This document shows positions 4,978 to 8,807 of a stretch of 8,807 nucleotides of DNA, piece after piece. A program made the translations under genes and the position numbers. Origin of the DNA: Chloroflexia bacterium (GTDB taxonomy: Bacteria; Chloroflexota; Chloroflexia; Thermomicrobiales; UBA6265); the NCBI GenBank assembly GCA_013694885.1, contig JACDBO010000348.1, positions 1-8,807 of the forward strand. Reading direction: 5' to 3'. Under the pieces are notes generated by a model. It saw only the letters and a list, made by a program, of their open reading frames with translations. It was not told where the DNA came from and ran no database searches. The number at the start of each line of letters is the position of its first letter. Positions within the stretch are counted from its first letter, which is position 1.

Positions 4978-5017
4978 CCCCTCTCCCGCGCACGGGAGAG
5001 GGGCCAGGGGGTGAGGG
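4978..5017. repeat. REP-like palindrome between convergent genes
   Basis: CCCCTCTCCCG (4978-4988) and its exact reverse complement (4993-5003) flank the loop CGCA, followed by CCAGGGGGTGAGGGC-type sequence. Similar GC-rich palindromes occur in many copies between genes in diverse GC-rich bacteria. The tail AGGGGGTGAGG (5006-5016) is the complement of CCTCACCCCCT found at the dehydrogenase stop. The 11-bp perfect stem lies between convergent transcription units but lacks a T tract; it may slow transcription from both sides. Confidence 0.6.
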
Positions 5018-5031
5018 CGTTCCCACAGCAA

Positions 5032-6138
5032 TCACACGGCTTCTGTCTTCTGTCCTCTCTCCCCTGTCCTCTGTCCTCTATCCCCTCCGGCCCCCCCGGT
5101 AATCACACTCGTCATTTCCGCGGCCGGCATCGTCGGTGATTCCTGATAGAGGTAGCAGGCGACGGCGCGGTCGGGCGCGGTGCGGAACATCGGCGGGTGC
5201 TGCTCCACGCAGACCGGCATCGTGTGCGGGCAGCGGTCGTGAAACGGGCAGAACGACTCGCCACGCGGCGTCAGGTCCGCGGTTGGCGCGTCGAGCGCCC
5301 GCTCGCCCTGCCACGGATGATCGGGGTTGGGGACCGGCACCGAGCCGACGAGCAGTTGCGTGTACGGGTGCTGCGGCTCCTGGACAATCGTCTCCACATT
5401 GCCCACCTCGGCGACGGAGCCGCGGTAGAGCACGATGATGTCCTGGCTGATCTGGTACGCCGTCGTCAAGTCGTGCGTGATGTAGACGACCGAGATGCCG
5501 AACTCCCGGTTCAGCTTCTGCAGGCTGCCCAGGATCGTCGCCCGCATCGAGGCATCGACCATCGACACCGGCTCGTCGGCGATGATCAGCTTCGGCCGCA
5601 GCAGCAGCGCCCGCGCCACCATGATCCGCTGCCGCTGACCCCCGCTGAGCTGATGCGGAAAACGCCCCAGCGTCTCCTCAGCGCGCAAGCCGACCGCGCC
5701 GAGCGACTCCTCCATCAGCGCGCGCCGCGCCCGCCGGCCGTTCGCCAGCCCGAAATTCTTGATCGGCGTGTCCAGCACATGGTCGACTTTGTAGAACGGG
5801 TTGTAGACCTCGAACGGGTCCTGAAAAATCACCTGCACGTCGCGCAGAAATGCGCGCTGCGCCTCCTTGTCGAGCTCTTGCAGGTCTGTCCCCTTGTACC
5901 GCACCACACCGCTGGTCGGCGTCACCAGACCCAGGAGCAGGCGCGCCAGCGTCGTCTTGCCGCTGCCGCTCTCGCCGACGATCGCGGTGATGCTGGGCGT
6001 CTCACCGCTGACCCGAAACGAGAAATCCGCCAGCGCCGTGAGCTGGCTCCGGTGCAGCAATCCACCGCTGAAGACCTTGGTAATGTTGTCCGCCTCGAGC
6101 AGCGCGGCGGACGCGGTTGCCGTGGGGGAGGCGCTCAT
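5032..6138 (-). CDS. Dipeptide/oligopeptide ABC transporter ATP-binding protein (DppF/OppF-like)
   Basis: Second ATPase of a peptide-type importer, 368 residues, energising uptake at the inner face of the membrane. Visible motifs are Walker A GESGSGKTT (55-63), Q-loop Gln106, signature LSGGQ (164-168), Walker B LIIADEP (184-190) and switch His222. The C-terminal peptide-transporter domain carries Cys297, Cys303, Cys310 and Cys328 (CPFHDRCPHTMPVC...C), the arrangement that binds an iron-sulfur cluster in a characterised DppD. ATG 6138 overlaps the stop of the upstream ATPase gene (ATGA), so the pair is translationally coupled. A family protein should end soon after CYLY (328-331). Here the last ~18 residues (DRGQRTGERGQKTE and flanks) come from a heptad repeat array, so the original stop was probably lost. 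The substrate is unknown: di/oligopeptides, nickel or sugars are all carried by this family. Confidence 0.92.
   Translation of the reverse strand: MSASPTATASAALLEADNITKVFSGGLLHRSQLTALADFSFRVSGETPSITAIVGESGSGKTTLARLLLGLVTPTSGVVRYKGTDLQELDKEAQRAFLRDVQVIFQDPFEVYNPFYKVDHVLDTPIKNFGLANGRRARRALMEESLGAVGLRAEETLGRFPHQLSGGQRQRIMVARALLLRPKLIIADEPVSMVDASMRATILGSLQKLNREFGISVVYITHDLTTAYQISQDIIVLYRGSVAEVGNVETIVQEPQHPYTQLLVGSVPVPNPDHPWQGERALDAPTADLTPRGESFCPFHDRCPHTMPVCVEQHPPMFRTAPDRAVACYLYQESPTMPAAEMTSVITGGAGGDRGQRTGERGQKTEAV
5040..5088. repeat. Seven-unit heptanucleotide array inside the ABC gene 3' end
   Basis: Seven consecutive 7-nt units in register on the plus strand: CTTCTGT twice, CCTCTCT, CCCCTGT, CCTCTGT, CCTCTAT, CCCCTCC. 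The complement reads as ACAGAGG units. It is the longest array in the window and encodes about the last 16-18 residues of the ABC ATPase on the minus strand. Confidence 0.85.
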
Positions 6139-7205
6139 GCCGACACCTCGCTTCCGTAGAGATGGCAGGCCGCCCAGTGGCCGGGCCGGTGCTCGATCAG
6201 CGTCGGCTCCTCGACCCGGCACTGGTTCATCACAAACGGGCAGCGCGTATGGAAAGGGCAACCGGCGGGCCGGTGGAGCAGCGACGGCGGCAGCCCCGGG
6301 ATGCCGCGCAGGTCGCTCTTGCCTTCCAGCGACGGCAGGCTGGCGATCAACAACTGCGTGTAGGGGTGCAGCGGCTCACCGAAGAGCTCCCGCGTGGCCA
6401 CCACCTCGACCAGCTTGCCGGCGTACATCACGCCGAGACGGTCGACCGCCTGCGCCATCAGCCCCATATCATGCCCGATCAGGATCACCGCCGCGCCCAG
6501 CTCCTCCTGCACGCGCTTCAGCGTGTCGATCACCTGCCACTGCACCACCACATCGAGCGCACTGGTCGGCTCGTCGGCGACGATCACCTTCGGTTGCAAG
6601 CTGATCGCGATCGCGATGCAGACGCGCTGCTTCATGCCGCCGCTCAACTCGTGCGGGAACATCTTCGCCACACCGGATTTGAGTCCGACTCTCTGGAGGA
6701 GATCGGCGATGTGGCTGGCAGCCTCGGCGTCGCTCAGGCGCACCCCGTGGTCGCGCAGACCGAGCAGGATCTGGTCCTTGATCCGCTTGACCGGGTTCAG
6801 CGAGTTCATCGCCCCCTGTGCCACCAGCGAGATCTCGGCGAGGCGCATCCGCCGCATCTGCTCCTCGCTGAGATCGAGCAAGTTCGTGTCGCCGAGGAGC
6901 ACCGCGCCGTCCTCGATCTGGCCGGGTGGCCGGATCAGACGCATCAGGGCAAGCGCGATCGTCGACTTGCCGCTGCCCGACTCCCCAACGAGGCCGAAGC
7001 GCTCGCCGGCGGCGAGTCCGAAGCCGACGCCGTCGACGGCCTTCACCGGCCCGGCCGCCGTGTGGTAGTAGACCTTCAGGTCCTCGACCAGGAGCACCGC
7101 CGTCCCGTCCGCCTCCCGGTCCCGCACCACGGGCAGCCCACGCGGCACCCGCATCTTGCCGACGGCTCCTCGCGCCTCGCGCGCGCTCTTGCGGATCGAG
7201 GCCAT
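6135..7205 (-). CDS. Dipeptide/oligopeptide ABC transporter ATP-binding protein (DppD/OppD-like)
   Basis: First ATPase of the importer, 356 residues. Walker A is GESGSGKST (74-82), Q-loop Gln130, signature LSGGM (187-191), Walker B VIVADEP (207-213), switch His245. The C-terminal domain has Cys316, Cys322, Cys329 and Cys347 in the Dpp/Opp iron-sulfur-like spacing. ATG 7205 is chosen because AGAGGAGG lies about 8 nt before it; ATG 7223 and a longer frame to 7304 lack such a site. The first ~36 residues (MASIRKSAREARGAVGKMRV...) are a basic extension not usual in the family. The gene is divergent from the substrate-binding protein gene at 7501 and overlaps the second ATPase by ATGA. The permease genes are not in the window and may follow the binding protein. 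Confidence 0.92.
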   Translation of the reverse strand: MASIRKSAREARGAVGKMRVPRGLPVVRDREADGTAVLLVEDLKVYYHTAAGPVKAVDGVGFGLAAGERFGLVGESGSGKSTIALALMRLIRPPGQIEDGAVLLGDTNLLDLSEEQMRRMRLAEISLVAQGAMNSLNPVKRIKDQILLGLRDHGVRLSDAEAASHIADLLQRVGLKSGVAKMFPHELSGGMKQRVCIAIAISLQPKVIVADEPTSALDVVVQWQVIDTLKRVQEELGAAVILIGHDMGLMAQAVDRLGVMYAGKLVEVVATRELFGEPLHPYTQLLIASLPSLEGKSDLRGIPGLPPSLLHRPAGCPFHTRCPFVMNQCRVEEPTLIEHRPGHWAACHLYGSEVSA

Positions 7206-7297
7206 CGCGGCGCCTCCTCTCATAAGGGACGAAAACCGGACCGATGAGCACCTGGCCCCGCCCACCGAAGTGGCCGTGACGAGGGTAGCCACCGGTG

Positions 7298-7326
7298 TTG
7301 ACATCCCGGAAGGTGCAAACTAGACT
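7298..7326 (+). promoter_or_regulatory. Housekeeping (sigma-70 type) promoter for the binding protein
   Basis: A perfect -35 box TTGACA (7298-7303), a 17-nt spacer and a -10 box TAGACT (7321-7326, four of six consensus bases). Transcription would start near 7333, leaving a leader of about 165 nt before GTG 7501. No comparably good promoter is evident on the minus strand for the ATPase pair. Confidence 0.65.
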
Positions 7327-7430
7327 CCCCAACATCGTAAAGCGGTTTTCCGCAAATTACTACCACAGGGGCCTCACGGGGGCGTCGGGCGCAGTGGCGG
7401 TCGATGGCCACCAGCAAACTGACCACCGCG

Positions 7431-7484
7431 TTCGGAATTCGGAAACGGGGTTGTCTCCCCACCTTCCGGCGTGGTCACGTTTCC
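7431..7484 (+). promoter_or_regulatory. Repeats in the binding-protein leader
   Basis: Two adjacent copies of TTCGGAA (7431-7444) overlap GGAAACG (7441-7447), whose reverse complement CGTTTCC lies at 7478-7484 just before the ribosome binding site. Between them GGGG and CCCC can pair around TTGTCT. This could be an operator or a leader hairpin; no known riboswitch is recognised. Confidence 0.25.
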
Positions 7485-7500
7485 ATCAGGAGGACGCATC

Positions 7501-8807
7501 GTGGACGATCCCCGCATCTCGAAGCTGTCACGCCGGAACGTCGTCAAAGCGGGCGCCGCGCTCGCCGCCACCCCCCTCGCGGCCGGCACCGGTTTCGCCC
7601 CGGCGGCACTCGCCGCTCAGACCGGTGATCCCGCGGAAGTCGCCCGGAACCGAACCCTGATCCTGCGCTGGGGTGGCCAGGAGGGTCGCTACATCGACCA
7701 CGAGCTCTGGAACGGCTACCCCGTCGGCGCCAACCACCAGAACGGCCTCGGTATTTTCTACGAGCCGCTCGCCTACTACAGCGCCTTCGCTGACGAGACC
7801 ATCCCCTGGCTCGCCGAGAAGTGGGAGTACAACGCCGACTCCACGGAGCTGGTGATTACCACCCGCACCGGCATCACCTGGAGCGACGGCGAGCCGTTCA
7901 GCGCCGAGGACGTCGCCTACACCATCCAGACGCTGACCACCCTCGGCTCCTCCGTGAAGTGGAGCACCGATGTCGCGCAGTTCGTCGAGAGTGCGGTCGC
8001 CGAGAATGAGACCACGGTGCGCGTCACCTTCAAGGTGCCGGCTCCCCGCTTCTTCTACTTCATGACCTACAAGTACGACATCGGCGTCTACATGGTGCCG
8101 AAGCACATCTACGAGGGCAAGGACTGGGCGACCTTCACCGCCTACGACATCCCCAACGGGCTGCCGGTCACCACCGGACCGTGGCGGCTCGTCTTCGCCT
8201 CCCCTGACCAGAAAGTGATCGACCGCGCCGAAAGCTGGTGGGCGGTCGACGCCGGGTTGGTCGACGCGATGCCCGCCGTCGAGCGGATCGTCTATCTCCC
8301 GTTCGCCGACGAGACCCAGGTCGCCCAGCAGTTGATCCAGAACCAGGTCGACTGCGCGCTCGACCTGCGCCCCTTCACGATGGAGACGATCCTCCAGCAG
8401 AACCCGGCGATCATTACCCACTCCGGCACGGAGCCGCCCTACGGCTACGTTGACTGGTGGCCGACCTCCCTCTACGTCAACAACGAGGTGCCGCCGTTCG
8501 ACGACCCCGACGTCCGCTGGGCCTTGAGCTCGTTCATCGACCGCGAGCAGATCATCTCCGTCGCCTACGGCGGCGCCGGCAGCACCCATCCGGTGCCGAT
8601 GCCCTCCTACCCAGGGCTGCAACCCTACGTCGAGTCGATCGCCGGTCTGCTGGAGCAGTACCCGACGCTGGAGTTCAACCCCGACAAGGGCACGAAACTC
8701 CTGACGGACAAGGGCTGGGCCAAGAACGGCGACGGCTTCTGGGAGAAGGGCGGCCAGGTTCTCAAAGTGCCGATCGGCGGGATCAACATCTTCGCGGACA
8801 TCGGCCC
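7501..8807 (+). CDS. Tat-exported peptide-type ABC substrate-binding protein (partial, 3' end cut)
   Basis: Extracellular solute-binding protein of the dipeptide/oligopeptide/nickel class (SBP_bac_5), 435 codons visible and cut by the window edge; full members have ~500-650 residues. GTG 7501 follows AGGAGG (7488-7493) at 7 nt, so the start is firm. A twin-arginine signal begins at residue 10 (SRRNVVK), followed by an Ala-rich hydrophobic stretch to about residue 40 and no lipobox cysteine. The family hallmark ITWSDGEPFSAEDVAYTIQ is at ~125-143, with TGPWRLV further on. It captures substrate outside the membrane for permeases energised by the two divergently encoded ATPases. Tat export suggests folding before export. 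A housekeeping promoter lies upstream at 7298-7326. The ligand cannot be inferred. Confidence 0.93.
   Translation, partial: MDDPRISKLSRRNVVKAGAALAATPLAAGTGFAPAALAAQTGDPAEVARNRTLILRWGGQEGRYIDHELWNGYPVGANHQNGLGIFYEPLAYYSAFADETIPWLAEKWEYNADSTELVITTRTGITWSDGEPFSAEDVAYTIQTLTTLGSSVKWSTDVAQFVESAVAENETTVRVTFKVPAPRFFYFMTYKYDIGVYMVPKHIYEGKDWATFTAYDIPNGLPVTTGPWRLVFASPDQKVIDRAESWWAVDAGLVDAMPAVERIVYLPFADETQVAQQLIQNQVDCALDLRPFTMETILQQNPAIITHSGTEPPYGYVDWWPTSLYVNNEVPPFDDPDVRWALSSFIDREQIISVAYGGAGSTHPVPMPSYPGLQPYVESIAGLLEQYPTLEFNPDKGTKLLTDKGWAKNGDGFWEKGGQVLKVPIGGINIFADIG

Noticed and set aside
5197..6159. 320-codon plus-strand frame opposite the second ABC ATPase
   Set aside because: Same reason: antisense shadow without domains.
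6117..7247. 376-codon plus-strand frame opposite the first ABC ATPase
   Set aside because: Antisense to a gene with all ABC motifs; composition is His/Arg/Gln-rich, as expected of the reverse of a GC-rich gene.
7528..8622. 364-codon minus-strand frame
   Set aside because: Antisense to the Tat substrate-binding protein, whose plus-strand frame has a ribosome binding site, a signal peptide and family motifs.

Overview
This is a GC-rich bacterial chromosome segment that looks most like Chloroflexota of the Thermomicrobia/Sphaerobacter kind. That is an inference from base composition, the style of the ECF sigma/anti-sigma pair, the Tat-exported peptide-binding protein and the VapBC-type remnants. 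A high-GC actinobacterium is the main alternative.

Layout. 39-863 (minus): a short-chain dehydrogenase; just upstream lies what looks like the last dozen codons of a lost second copy. 910-1386: no convincing gene. 1387-1602 (plus): an intact ribbon-helix-helix antitoxin, then three perfect 13-bp repeats, then only the C-terminal end of its PIN-domain (VapC) toxin. 1855-3460 (plus): an operon of an ECF sigma factor, a membrane-anchored anti-sigma factor coupled by ATGA overlap, and a 33-residue small protein with a strong ribosome binding site overlapping the anti-sigma 3' end. 3661-3888 (plus): a cold-shock protein followed by two strong hairpins. 4180-4899 (plus): an exported YtkA/FixH-like plus cupredoxin protein. 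4900-5031: repeats and a REP-like palindrome between convergent genes. 5032-7205 (minus): two ATPases of a dipeptide/oligopeptide ABC importer, overlapping by ATGA. 7501 to the window end (plus): the divergent Tat-dependent substrate-binding protein, cut by the window edge, with a near-consensus housekeeping promoter upstream.

The most interesting signal is a two-part motif, GGGAACC-N17-GTAGAG, occurring once before the sigma operon (1760-1789) and once before the cupredoxin gene (4085-4114). Both copies have identical spacing, and each starts 71 nt before the proposed start codon (from the GTAGAG element). It looks like the ECF promoter and predicts a regulon of sigma factor, anti-sigma factor, micropeptide and exported copper protein.

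A second theme is degenerate tandem repeats with a 7-nt period (GAGGACC/GAGGGCC/CCTCTGT types) at five gene ends or leaders, on both strands. One array has become the C-terminal coding sequence of an ABC ATPase. Together with the truncated toxin gene and the dehydrogenase tail, they show repeated small rearrangements between genes.
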